From Chloroflexota bacterium (GTDB taxonomy: Bacteria; Chloroflexota; Anaerolineae; Ardenticatenales; Ardenticatenaceae), in NCBI GenBank assembly GCA_003520455.1, contig DOUV01000450.1, forward strand, positions 1-12,846: a stretch of 12,846 nt of DNA, read 5' to 3'. Both the position numbers and the translations under genes were made by a program. The notes below the pieces were generated by a model, which was not told where the DNA came from, did not search any database, and saw only the letters and a list, made by a program, of their open reading frames with translations. Numbering within the stretch: position 1 is the stretch's first letter; each line of letters starts with the position of its first letter. This document shows, in pieces, positions 5,895 to 12,343 of this stretch.

Positions 5895-5933
5895 GTCGCC
5901 CGGCCTGTCCTGGCACGTACAGGGCTGGGCGAC
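5895..5933 (-). promoter_or_regulatory. Leader hairpin that competes with the terminator
   Basis: Leftward, GTCGCCC (5927-5933) pairs with GGGCGAC (5895-5901), with an inner CCTGT/ACAGG helix (5919-5923 with 5904-5908). The right arm, extended as CCGGGC (5898-5903), is also complementary to GCCCGG (5872-5877), the first arm of the terminator. So two states exclude each other: this hairpin plus terminator, or an antiterminator pairing of 5898-5903 with 5872-5877. No known riboswitch consensus recognised. Confidence 0.55.
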
Positions 5934-5949
5934 CAAATGACGTAGTTGC

Positions 5950-6024
5950 CTAACGCCGAGTCGCGCACCCCCGCGTTCGACGACAACAACAGCGCCTGGC
6001 CTGCCAACGGTAGATCTGGCTCAT
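5950..6024 (-). CDS. Near-leaderless poly-cysteine leader peptide (24 codons)
   Basis: ATG 6022-6024 opens a frame that starts MSQIYRWQARR, then has Cys-Cys-Cys at residues 12-14 (TGT TGT TGT, 5983-5991), another Cys at 20, eight or more Arg in all, and TAG at 5950-5952. The promoter places the start of transcription at about 6028, only a few nt before this ATG, and there is no ribosome site, so it would be a leaderless ORF. Known: in mycobacteria, leaderless short ORFs with poly-cysteine tracts act as cysteine-responsive attenuators of the genes behind them. This ORF has the same design and is followed by a terminator/antiterminator. Its expression is inferred, not shown. Confidence 0.55.
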   Translation of the reverse strand: MSQIYRWQARRCCCRRTRGCATRR

Positions 6025-6034
6025 AGCAATTAAG

Positions 6035-6062
6035 ATTATACGGGACCCGAGAGTCATGTCAA
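6035..6062 (-). promoter_or_regulatory. Perfect-consensus promoter of the ATP-grasp operon
   Basis: Read leftward: TTGACA (6057-6062), 16 bp, TATAAT (6035-6040). Both boxes match the sigma70 consensus at every base. The start point would be about 6028, giving a leader of some 220 nt. A promoter this strong paired with an intrinsic terminator suggests control after initiation. Confidence 0.85.
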
Positions 6063-6266
6063 CGAAAGGCCATCAGGGCCGCTCAAAAGTCGCCCGGGCG
6101 AGGTGCGACACACCTTCATCGTGGTCTGAGGGCCTGCCGCGGGCCGTCGCTGGTTCGATCACCCGTGAGCCCCTTCCCCATTCGCTCCGCTCGGGACCTG
6201 TGAGCGTTCCCACAGGTGATACGGCTGGCTGGACTGCTTACGGCCTGGTGCGTTCGCGACAGGTGA
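6063..6266. other. Intergenic stretch with an inverted repeat
   Basis: About 200 bp between the ATP-grasp promoter and the copA terminator with no supported gene. It holds ACCTGTG (6196-6202) and its exact complement CACAGGT (6211-6217) around an 8-bp loop; a further CAGGTGA-like copy lies at about 6259-6265. No T-tract follows, so it is not an obvious terminator; a protein-binding site or RNA hairpin are both possible. Confidence 0.4.
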
Positions 6267-6303
6267 AGCGAGGCCCTGCGCGTGCCAGGCGCGGGGCCTC
6301 GCT
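6267..6303 (-). terminator. Long hairpin after copA, probable terminator
   Basis: AGCGAGGCCC (6267-6276) and GGGCCTCGCT (6294-6303) are perfect 10-bp arms with an inner GCGC/GCGC helix. The hairpin begins 13 bp beyond the copA stop in the direction of transcription. It lacks a T-tract, so it may act as an RNA 3' end or slow terminator. Confidence 0.6.
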
Positions 6304-6316
6304 CCTTAAGATCAAT

Positions 6317-8788
6317 CTACGCCACGCGTGACCTGAAATTTCTGAGTCGCAGTGAATTGGTTACGACGAAGACGCTACTGAAGGCCATCGCGGCGGCCGC
6401 GAAGATCGGGTTCAGCAAAATGCCGAAGACGGGCCAGAGTGCTCCGGCCGCGACCGGGATGCCGAGCACATTGTAGAAGAAGGCCCAGAACAGGTTGCCC
6501 TTGATCGTGCGCATGGTCGCGCGGCTGAGCTGGATCGCGGCCACGACCTTCAGCAGGTCGCCCTGCATGAGCGTGATATCGGCCGCCTCCATCGCGACAT
6601 CAGTGCCGGTCCCGATGGCCATGCCCACGTCGGCCTGGGCCAGCGCGGGCGCATCGTTGATCCCGTCGCCGACCATTGCCACGACCTTGCCCTGCGCCTG
6701 GAGCTCTTTGACCTTGGCGGCCTTCTCCTCTGGCGCCACCTCGGCCATCACGTGGTCGATGCCGACCTCGCGAGCGATGGCCTCGGCGGTGCGCGTGTTG
6801 TCGCCGGTCATCATCCAAACCTCGATGCCCATCGCCTGGAGGGTCTCGACCGCACGGCGGCTCGTCTCCTTGACCGTGTCGGCCACGCCCAACACCCCGG
6901 CCGGCGCACCATCCACAGCCACAAACATTGGGGTCTTGCCGGCAGCACTCAGGTGAGCCGCGGTCGCCGCAAACCCGTCTAGTTCGACCTGGCGGGCGGT
7001 CATCAGTTTGGAACTGCCGACCAGAACGCTGTGCCCGTCCACGATGGCCTCGATGCCCTGCCCGGTGATGCTCTGGAAGCGCGCCGGCTCAGCCAGGGGC
7101 AGCCCGCGGCTCCGGGCGCCCTCAACAATGGCCTCGGCCAGCGGGTGCTCCGAAGTGCGCTCGGCGCTGGCTGCCAGGCGGAGCACTTCTGCATCATCAC
7201 CGGGGCCGTTGCTGGCCACATCGGTGAGCGCCGGCTTGCCGCGGGTAAGTGTCCCGGTCTTATCCAGGATGATCGCATCAATCTTGTGGGCTGTCTCCAG
7301 GGCCTCACCACCTCGAATCAAGATGCCCTGCTCGGCACCTGCCCCGGTGCCAACCATGATCGCCGTCGGCGTGGCCAGTCCCAGGGCACACGGACAGGCG
7401 ATGATGAGCACTGCCACCGTATTGACCAGGGCAAAGACCAGGGCAGGCTGCGGACCAAGGAAGAACCAGAGCAGGAAGGTGAGGGTGGCAATGCCAAGCA
7501 CCACCGGCACAAAGATCGAGGCAATCTGATCCGCCAGGCGCTGGATCGGCGCCTTGGAGCCCTGGGCCTCCTCAACCAGCCGGATGATCTGGGCGAGCAC
7601 TGTCTGCTTGCCGACCGCCGTCGCGCGCATCTTGAAGGCGCCAGTCTTGTTGATCGTGCCGCCGATGGCCGGCGCGCCCGGCTCCTTCTCCACCGGTAGG
7701 CTCTCGCCGGTGACCATGCTCTCGTCCACCGCCGAGCGACCCTCCAACACCATGCCGTCGGTCGGCACAGTCGCCCCCGGCTTGACCAGCAGGAGGTCGC
7801 CCTCCTGAATGTCGTCAGCCGGGATCTCGACCTCCTCACCATTGCGGATCAGGATGGCCGTCTTGGCCCGTAGGTCCATCAACCGCCGGATCGCCTCGCT
7901 GGTCTGTCCCTTGGCGCGCGCCTCCAGATAGCGCCCGAGGAGAATCAGCGCGATGATCACTGCTGCGGTCTCGAAGTACACCTCTGCGGTGCCCTCCGGG
8001 AAGAGGTGCGGAACGAGGGTCACGACCACGCTGTAGAAGTAAGCCGCACTGGTTCCGAGAGCAACCAGGGTATTCATATCGGTCGTGCCGTGGCGCGCCG
8101 CCTTCCAGGCCAGGGTGTAGAATCGCCGCCCAGAGTAGAATTGCACCACCGTCGCGAGCACCAGCATGACGACCCACAGCGCCCGGCGGGAGCCCAACAC
8201 GTCCATCAACCCCATCATCAGGGGCGGATAGAGCATCGGCGCCATGCTGAGGAAGAGGACGATGCCTCCTAAGACGGCCGCGACGATCAGCTCGCGGCGG
8301 AGCCTGGCCGTCTCCTCGGCACGCGCCTGGCGCTCACGATCGACTACCTCACTCGTGGCAATCCCCTCCAGGTCTGGGGACTCGTAGCCAAGCTCCCGAA
8401 TGCGCTGCTTCATCTCGCGCGGCGTTATCTCCGTCGGAACGTACTCGAGGGTGGCACGCTCGGTGGCCAGGTTGACATCTGTCTTGAGGACACCCGGTAA
8501 TTTCGTCAGACCTCGTTCGACCGTCCGCACGCAGCTCGCGCAGGTCATCCCGTGCACCGGCAGTGTGATCGTCGCGGTCGGTACGGAGTAGCCAACCTCG
8601 TTGACCTTGCGCACCAGCGCGTCCAGGGTGGCCTGGCCCTCGTCGAAGGTCACTGTGGCTCGCTCAGTCGCCAGGTTGACCTGGGCGTCAATCACGCCCG
8701 GCACCTTTTTGAGGTTCCGCTCGACGGTACGTACACAACTCGCGCAGGTCATCCCTTGAACCGGGATCGCGACTTGCTTTTCACTCAT
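6317..8788 (-). CDS. copA: Copper-exporting P1B-1-type ATPase
   Basis: An 823-residue copper(I) pump of the inner membrane. Two N-terminal heavy-metal domains each carry GMTCASC (Cys15/Cys18 and Cys83/Cys86). Later come the CPC metal site in the membrane (Cys465-Pro-Cys467, in CPCALGLATPTA), the phosphorylated Asp509 in DKTGTLT, SEHPLAEAIVEG for the nucleotide, and GDGINDAPALAQADVG for the hinge. Near the C-terminus, the YN (FFYNVLG) and MxxSS (MAFSS) signatures mark Cu(I) specificity. Length and order are standard, with no break. ATG 8788 follows AGAGG at a suitable distance. The promoter at 8857-8885 and a C/G-tract dyad at 8822-8850 suggest copper-dependent repression, for example by a CsoR-type regulator that is not in this window. 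It stands alone, with a hairpin after its stop. Confidence 0.95.
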   Translation of the reverse strand: MSEKQVAIPVQGMTCASCVRTVERNLKKVPGVIDAQVNLATERATVTFDEGQATLDALVRKVNEVGYSVPTATITLPVHGMTCASCVRTVERGLTKLPGVLKTDVNLATERATLEYVPTEITPREMKQRIRELGYESPDLEGIATSEVVDRERQARAEETARLRRELIVAAVLGGIVLFLSMAPMLYPPLMMGLMDVLGSRRALWVVMLVLATVVQFYSGRRFYTLAWKAARHGTTDMNTLVALGTSAAYFYSVVVTLVPHLFPEGTAEVYFETAAVIIALILLGRYLEARAKGQTSEAIRRLMDLRAKTAILIRNGEEVEIPADDIQEGDLLLVKPGATVPTDGMVLEGRSAVDESMVTGESLPVEKEPGAPAIGGTINKTGAFKMRATAVGKQTVLAQIIRLVEEAQGSKAPIQRLADQIASIFVPVVLGIATLTFLLWFFLGPQPALVFALVNTVAVLIIACPCALGLATPTAIMVGTGAGAEQGILIRGGEALETAHKIDAIILDKTGTLTRGKPALTDVASNGPGDDAEVLRLAASAERTSEHPLAEAIVEGARSRGLPLAEPARFQSITGQGIEAIVDGHSVLVGSSKLMTARQVELDGFAATAAHLSAAGKTPMFVAVDGAPAGVLGVADTVKETSRRAVETLQAMGIEVWMMTGDNTRTAEAIAREVGIDHVMAEVAPEEKAAKVKELQAQGKVVAMVGDGINDAPALAQADVGMAIGTGTDVAMEAADITLMQGDLLKVVAAIQLSRATMRTIKGNLFWAFFYNVLGIPVAAGALWPVFGILLNPIFAAAAMAFSSVFVVTNSLRLRNFRSRVA

Positions 8789-8821
8789 AGTCGCCTCTTC
8801 ATCCGGGGAGATTTTGGATCG

Positions 8822-8850
8822 ATAACCCCCCTCCCCCAGGGGGGGGAATA
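8822..8850. promoter_or_regulatory. Candidate CsoR-type metal-sensor operator
   Basis: A run of C (8826-8837, broken by one T), then A, then eight G (8839-8846), flanked by ATAA and AATAT. C-tract/G-tract dyads with A/T flanks are what CsoR/RcnR-family copper and nickel repressors bind. It overlaps the expected transcription start of copA, where a repressor would work. The binding protein itself is not seen, so the call rests on site shape and on the gene it controls. Confidence 0.5.
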
Positions 8851-8856
8851 TCCGGT

Positions 8857-8885
8857 ATCATACACCGTCCCTGCGCAGACGTCAA
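8857..8885 (-). promoter_or_regulatory. Promoter of copA
   Basis: Read leftward: TTGACG (8880-8885), 17 bp, TATGAT (8857-8862). The -10 lies inside an imperfect dyad, CGGTGTATGATACCG, which could be a second operator. The start would be near 8850. Confidence 0.65.
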
Positions 8886-8966
8886 ATGACGAACGGCGCG
8901 GCCGAGGTGACGATTGACCGCTCCTGCGCCCCGCCGTCCCTATCTCTCATCGCGCAGCCCTCTGGC

Positions 8967-8994
8967 TTGACAGACTGCCACCTCACCGTACAAT
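8967..8994 (+). promoter_or_regulatory. Promoter of the Wzz-like gene
   Basis: TTGACA (8967-8972), 16 bp, TACAAT (8989-8994). Transcription should begin at about 9001-9003, at the GTG start codon, so the messenger is probably leaderless. Confidence 0.75.
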
Positions 8995-9002
8995 CGCTTC
9001 TT

Positions 9003-9698
9003 GTGATTCGTCGAACGAGCCGCGCCGCGCGCGGCTTTCTCGCCCTCATCCTGACACTCGGCCGCTGGCTGCACACCGCGGCGCCCCTGCTTCTGGCTGG
9101 CGCCGTCGTCGGTGCGCTCTTCGGCCTGGCCGTGGGCCTGTTGCAGCCCCGGCTCTTCGCGGCCGCGAGCGTCGTGAGCCTGGAACCTGAGGTCTTCCGG
9201 CAAAATACGGTCGTGTCGATGCAGGGGCTGGTGAACAACTATGCCTTGCAGCTTCGGAGCGAAGGGCTGATCTCGCGCGCCCTGGACGTCGCGAATCGGC
9301 CGGAATCGGCGGCGCAGGTGCGAGCATCCACAAGCGTGACCGGGGACCCCGACGAATTGACGATCAGCGTGCGCGTGGTTGCACCCCGCCCCACCGACGC
9401 GGTCGCTCTGGTTCGAGCGCTGGTAGACCAGTTCCGGCGCGAGGTCGAGGCCGCAAACCGCCGCCAGGCCCACGAGAACCGCTTGCGAGTGCTCGTCCTG
9501 GAGCCCGCCTGGTCGGCGGGCCCGGTCAGTCCCCGCTTCCATATAACCACGTTGTACGGCACCAGTGCCGGCTTGCTCGCAGGGGTCGCGGTTGCGCTCC
9601 TGAGAAGCTGGCGCCGGCGAACGACCTTCACCCGTCCCCTGGAGGTCGAGCGCTTCCTGGATGCCCCAACCCTGGGGGCCATTCCACCGAGCAAATAG
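9003..9698 (+). CDS. Wzz/YveK-like polysaccharide chain-length (co-polymerase) protein
   Basis: A 231-residue inner-membrane protein of the Wzz/capsular polysaccharide co-polymerase type. Two membrane segments (APLLLAGAVVGALFGLAVGL, about 27-46, and TSAGLLAGVAVALL, about 185-198) frame an outer domain of about 135 residues, shorter than in enterobacterial Wzz and like YveK/CapA adaptors. The short C-terminal end FLDAPTLGAIPPSK matches the cytosolic motif in these proteins. No tyrosine kinase domain is fused or adjacent. I choose GTG 9003 because the promoter at 8967-8994 starts there and there is no ribosome site; the upstream frame, open from ATG 8886, would cross the promoter. The next gene starts 6 bp after its stop. 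Confidence 0.7.
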   Translation: MIRRTSRAARGFLALILTLGRWLHTAAPLLLAGAVVGALFGLAVGLLQPRLFAAASVVSLEPEVFRQNTVVSMQGLVNNYALQLRSEGLISRALDVANRPESAAQVRASTSVTGDPDELTISVRVVAPRPTDAVALVRALVDQFRREVEAANRRQAHENRLRVLVLEPAWSAGPVSPRFHITTLYGTSAGLLAGVAVALLRSWRRRTTFTRPLEVERFLDAPTLGAIPPSK

Positions 9699-9704
9699 CG
9701 CGCC

Positions 9705-10766
9705 ATGCAGAAACAGTACGTAACTGACAACCTCACATGGGACCGTATCGTGAGTGGCCTCCCGGCGAGCCACGTTCTCCAAAGTTGGGGCTGGGGTGAG
9801 TTCAAGGCGCGCTGGGGCTGGCGGCCAACCCGTGTGCTCTGGCACGATAGCGGCCGGCCGCTGGCAGCGGCCCAGTTTCTGCGCCGCGCGATTCCTGGCA
9901 CCCCTTTCGGCGTTGGCTACGTCGCGAAGGGCCCTTGCCTCCCGGCCGACGATGGCCCGCTCGCCGCTCGTGTCCTCTGTGATCTGGAAATCGAGGCGCG
10001 CCGGCAGCGCTGCCTCTTCGTGAAAATCGACCCGGACATCGAGGCGACGAACGAATGCTTCGCGCAACTTCTCCGCGGGCGAGGCTGGCACCCCAGTCCC
10101 GAACAGATTCAGTTTCGCAATACGGCCGTTCTCGATCTCCGTCGCAGCGAGACGGAGCTGTTGGCAGCCATGAAGAGCAAGACGCGCTACAACATCCGCC
10201 TGGCCGCGCGCAAGGAAGTCGAGGTCCGGCCTGGCAGTGCCGTCGATCACATCATCTTTTACGATATGTACCGCGAGACCGCGGAGCGCGACGGCTTCCT
10301 GATTCGGCCGATGGCCTACTACCTGGACCTCTGGCACGAGTTCGAGACCCACGGGCAGGCCAGGCTCTTCGTGGCCTGGTACGACAAGCTCGAACCCCTC
10401 GCCGGCCTGATGCTCTTTACCTACGGGAGCACAGCCTGGTTCTTCTATGGGGCGAGCACCGTACAACACCGCAACGCCATGCCTAATTACGCCCTGCAGT
10501 GGGAAGCGATAACCTGGGTGAAAGCCCAGGGCTACACCTGCTATGACCTCTGGGGCGCTCCCACGGACCTGGAAGACCCTCACGACCCGCTGACCAGGGT
10601 CTGGCGCTTCAAGGAGGGATTTGGTGCCGGGTTCCGCGCTCACATCGGTGCCTGGGACTACCCGGTGAATCGCGGCAGCTACTGGGTGATGACCCGCGCG
10701 ATTCCGGCGGTGCGCGCTCTGCTCCGGCGCACCCGGCGCTCCAGGTTGGCGGTGGACCGGCGCTGA
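9705..10766 (+). CDS. FemAB/FemX-like peptidoglycan or peptide aminoacyltransferase
   Basis: A 353-residue protein of the FemABX group, which uses aminoacyl-tRNA to add amino acids to lipid II or other acceptors, with two GNAT-like halves. The start HVLQSWGWGEFKARWGW (20-36), the middle LLAAMKSKTRYNIRLAARK (148-166) and the late WFFYGASTVQHRNAMPNYAL (about 245-264) and YDLWGAP (285-291) are typical of the family. In staphylococci and relatives this builds interpeptide bridges; the bacterium's own role is not known. ATG 9705 is 6 bp behind the Wzz-like stop without a visible ribosome site, so coupling is likely. The pair may make a cell-surface product. A hairpin terminator stands at 10871-10900. 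Confidence 0.8.
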   Translation: MQKQYVTDNLTWDRIVSGLPASHVLQSWGWGEFKARWGWRPTRVLWHDSGRPLAAAQFLRRAIPGTPFGVGYVAKGPCLPADDGPLAARVLCDLEIEARRQRCLFVKIDPDIEATNECFAQLLRGRGWHPSPEQIQFRNTAVLDLRRSETELLAAMKSKTRYNIRLAARKEVEVRPGSAVDHIIFYDMYRETAERDGFLIRPMAYYLDLWHEFETHGQARLFVAWYDKLEPLAGLMLFTYGSTAWFFYGASTVQHRNAMPNYALQWEAITWVKAQGYTCYDLWGAPTDLEDPHDPLTRVWRFKEGFGAGFRAHIGAWDYPVNRGSYWVMTRAIPAVRALLRRTRRSRLAVDRR

Positions 10767-10870
10767 TGAGGCCCCGGCGCAGCCAGGACGACGACCCGTT
10801 CGGAGATCCACAGAACCCCGATACGATTCGCTCCTGGCCCGGCGCGGTATTGGCTTGCTCCCCAAGAAAG

Positions 10871-10900
10871 AGCCGTCGCATCTCGAAGGACGCGACGGCT
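10871..10900 (+). terminator. Hairpin after the FemAB-like gene
   Basis: AGCCGTCGC (10871-10879) and GCGACGGCT (10892-10900) are perfect 9-bp arms. The T-tract is on the minus-strand side (CTTTCTT), so it is stronger for leftward transcription; it may also mark the 3' end of the rightward transcript. The stretch 10767-10870 holds nothing else I can support. Confidence 0.55.
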
Positions 10901-10970
10901 CCGCGTGAGAATCGTCGAGCACAAGTCAGTTCACAAATCTTTCCTTCAGGCGCGGAAGCCCACCCGCTTC

Positions 10971-11137
10971 CACCCTGCGGGGTGCGCCCGAGTGGCAGCG
11001 TCTCGCCTGGGTGCGCCCCTCACCCCCTGCGGGGGGAGCCCTACCCCGCGGGGTACGCCCAAGCGAGAAGGTCTCACCGGGGACCGCCCCTCAGGGCGAA
11101 GCGTCTACCTCGACGCCAAGGGGTACCCCTCAGGGCA
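10971..11137. repeat. Cluster of short GC-rich palindromes
   Basis: Five small palindromes, about 30-50 bp apart, share a CCCC-x-GGGG pattern: CACCCTGCGGGGTG (10971-10984), ACCCCCTGCGGGGGGA (11022-11037), TACCCCGCGGGGTA (11042-11055), CGCCCCTCAGGGCG (11085-11098) and a weak CCCCTCAGGG (from 11127). Several are followed by GCCC or GCG. They are not identical units and are not separated by CRISPR-style spacers. They may be the left end of the IS or a REP-like array. Confidence 0.55.
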
Positions 11138-11151
11138 GGGCGAGCCCAATG

Positions 11152-11181
11152 TTGCATTCTGTCGCGCCTCTGTGCTATACT
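11152..11181 (+). promoter_or_regulatory. Promoter of tnpB
   Basis: TTGCAT (11152-11157), 18 bp, TATACT (11176-11181). The first box is a partial match. The start would be about 11188, giving a leader of 20-25 nt with AGAGG just before ATG 11211. Confidence 0.55.
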
Positions 11182-11182
11182 T

Positions 11183-11201
11183 TTAGAGTAAGAATCTCTA
11201 A
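11183..11201. repeat. Inverted repeat in the tnpB leader
   Basis: TTAGAG (11183-11188) and CTCTAA (11196-11201) are exact 6-bp arms 7 bp apart. They lie over the expected start of transcription, so they might be an operator or a leader hairpin that limits tnpB expression. Confidence 0.4.
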
Positions 11202-11210
11202 GAGGCCCGG

Positions 11211-12341
11211 ATGAATACCACCCTGATGGTCAAGTTGGCTCCGACGACCGAACAGCACGCGCTCTTGCTCGCAACGATGGAACGCTTCAACGAAGCGTGC
11301 AACTGGATTGCGGATGTGGCGTTTGAGCACCACACGGCTAGCAAGTACAAGCTCCAGAAGATGATCTACCACGACGTTCGTGAGCGCTTCGGCTTGTCGG
11401 CTCAAATGACCGTCCGGGCCATCTCCAAGGTGACGGAAGCCTACAAACGGGACAAGCGCATCAGGCCGACCTTCGACCTCCACGGCGCCATGATCTACGA
11501 CGAGCGGATCCTGTCGTGGAAGGGGATCGACCGCGTGTCGCTTCTGACCCTTGAAGGCCGCGAGATCATCCCGGTCATCATGGGCGGCTATCAGTCCGAC
11601 CGGATCGCTGCCTACGGGAAGCGCGGGCAAGCCGACCTCATCTACCGCGCTGGTACGTTCTATCTCGCCGTCGTGGTGGACATTCCCGAGCCGCCGCCGT
11701 CCCAAGCGAGCGGTGTGCTGGGCGTCGATCTGGGAATCGCCAACCTGGCGACGGACTCGGACGGCGAGACCTACGGCGGCGAGCAGGTGGACGCCACGCG
11801 GCGGCACTACGAGCGGATGCGCTCGGGGTTGCAGCGTGTCGGCACCAAATCGAGCCGCCGCAAACTGAAGCGCATCAAGCGCCGGGAACGGCGCTTTAAG
11901 AAGAACACCAACCACCTCATCAGTAAGCACCTGGTCGCGAAAGCCTCTGACACCGGACGCGCTCTCGCCATCGAAGACCTTGGCGGGATTCGCGAGCGGA
12001 CAACGGTACGCAAGGCTCAGCGCTCGCGACATGCCAAGTGGGCGTTTGGCGAACTTCGCCAATTTCTGACCTACAAAGCGGTGCTTGCCGGTGTAAGACT
12101 CCACCTTGTCGATCCTCGCAATACCTCTCGGACCTGTCCTGTTTGCGGTCATTGCGATAAGCGCAACCGGCCCGATCAGGCGACCTTTCGATGTGCGTCC
12201 TGTGGCTACGCTGGTCATGCGGATGTCGTCGCGGCTGTAAATATTGCAGCCAGGGCTGCCGTCAGTCAGCCTATGGTCTCGGACGCGACTCTGGTCGCGG
12301 CGCCAGGGACAAGCCCACGCGCTTCAGCCGTGGGTAACTGA
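11211..12341 (+). CDS. tnpB: TnpB RNA-guided nuclease of an IS200/IS605-group element
   Basis: A 376-residue TnpB with all expected parts. The RuvC-like nuclease residues are Asp173 in GVDLGIANLA, Glu255 in LAIEDLGG and Asp338 in HADVVAAVN. The zinc finger has CPVC (309-312) and CASCG (328-332). The basic bridge (KLKRIKRRERRFKK) lies in 218-231. It is intact and likely active; TnpB proteins are guided by an RNA (omega RNA) from the right end of the element and favour keeping the element at its site. ATG 11211 has AGAGG 5 nt upstream. The C-terminal tail PGTSPRASAVGN is encoded by the right-end hairpin, the usual overlap. The antisense open frame is a shadow. Confidence 0.92.
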   Translation: MNTTLMVKLAPTTEQHALLLATMERFNEACNWIADVAFEHHTASKYKLQKMIYHDVRERFGLSAQMTVRAISKVTEAYKRDKRIRPTFDLHGAMIYDERILSWKGIDRVSLLTLEGREIIPVIMGGYQSDRIAAYGKRGQADLIYRAGTFYLAVVVDIPEPPPSQASGVLGVDLGIANLATDSDGETYGGEQVDATRRHYERMRSGLQRVGTKSSRRKLKRIKRRERRFKKNTNHLISKHLVAKASDTGRALAIEDLGGIRERTTVRKAQRSRHAKWAFGELRQFLTYKAVLAGVRLHLVDPRNTSRTCPVCGHCDKRNRPDQATFRCASCGYAGHADVVAAVNIAARAAVSQPMVSDATLVAAPGTSPRASAVGN

Positions 12342-12343
12342 CA
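12311..12343 (+). repeat. Right end of the IS, probable 3' end of omega RNA scaffold
   Basis: The hairpin CCCACG/CGTGGG is followed by TAACTGAC and then the recA 3' end. In TnpB elements the omega RNA ends at this boundary and the next about 16-20 nt are the guide. Here the guide would begin CATTAGTCGTCAAAGCCC (12342-12359), antisense to the recA end. Confidence 0.5.

Larger units (their letters stand above)
10956..12343 (+). mobile_element. TnpB-only IS element (IS200/IS605 group, IS1341 type)
   Basis: The element contains tnpB (11211-12341) and a right end formed by a hairpin (CCCACG 12314-12319, CGTGGG 12329-12334) followed by TAACTGAC, the standard right-end form of this group. At the left, AAGCCCACCCGCTTC (10956-10970) repeats the right-end AAGCCCACGCGCTTC (12311-12325), and 18 of 22 bases agree across 10956-10977 versus 12311-12332. 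No tnpA transposase is present, so it depends on one elsewhere or is static. The left boundary is an estimate. It sits immediately beyond the recA stop. Confidence 0.6.

Noticed and set aside
5807..6007. Longer N-terminus for the ATP-grasp protein
   Set aside because: The extra stretch includes an intrinsic terminator and lies in the leader behind a perfect promoter; ATG 5806 has a good ribosome site.
6151..6162. GGTTCGATCACC resembling a tRNA T-loop
   Set aside because: The flanking bases do not form the 5-bp T-stem and no other tRNA arms are present.
8940..10922. 660-residue open frame on the minus strand
   Set aside because: It is antisense to the Wzz-like and FemAB-like genes, which match known families; the long frame is a GC-rich shadow.
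10971..11137. CRISPR array
   Set aside because: The palindromic units differ in sequence and length and the spacing is irregular, with no fixed repeat and spacer lengths.
11175..12218. 347-residue open frame antisense to tnpB
   Set aside because: TnpB on + has all catalytic residues; the antisense translation has no recognisable domain.
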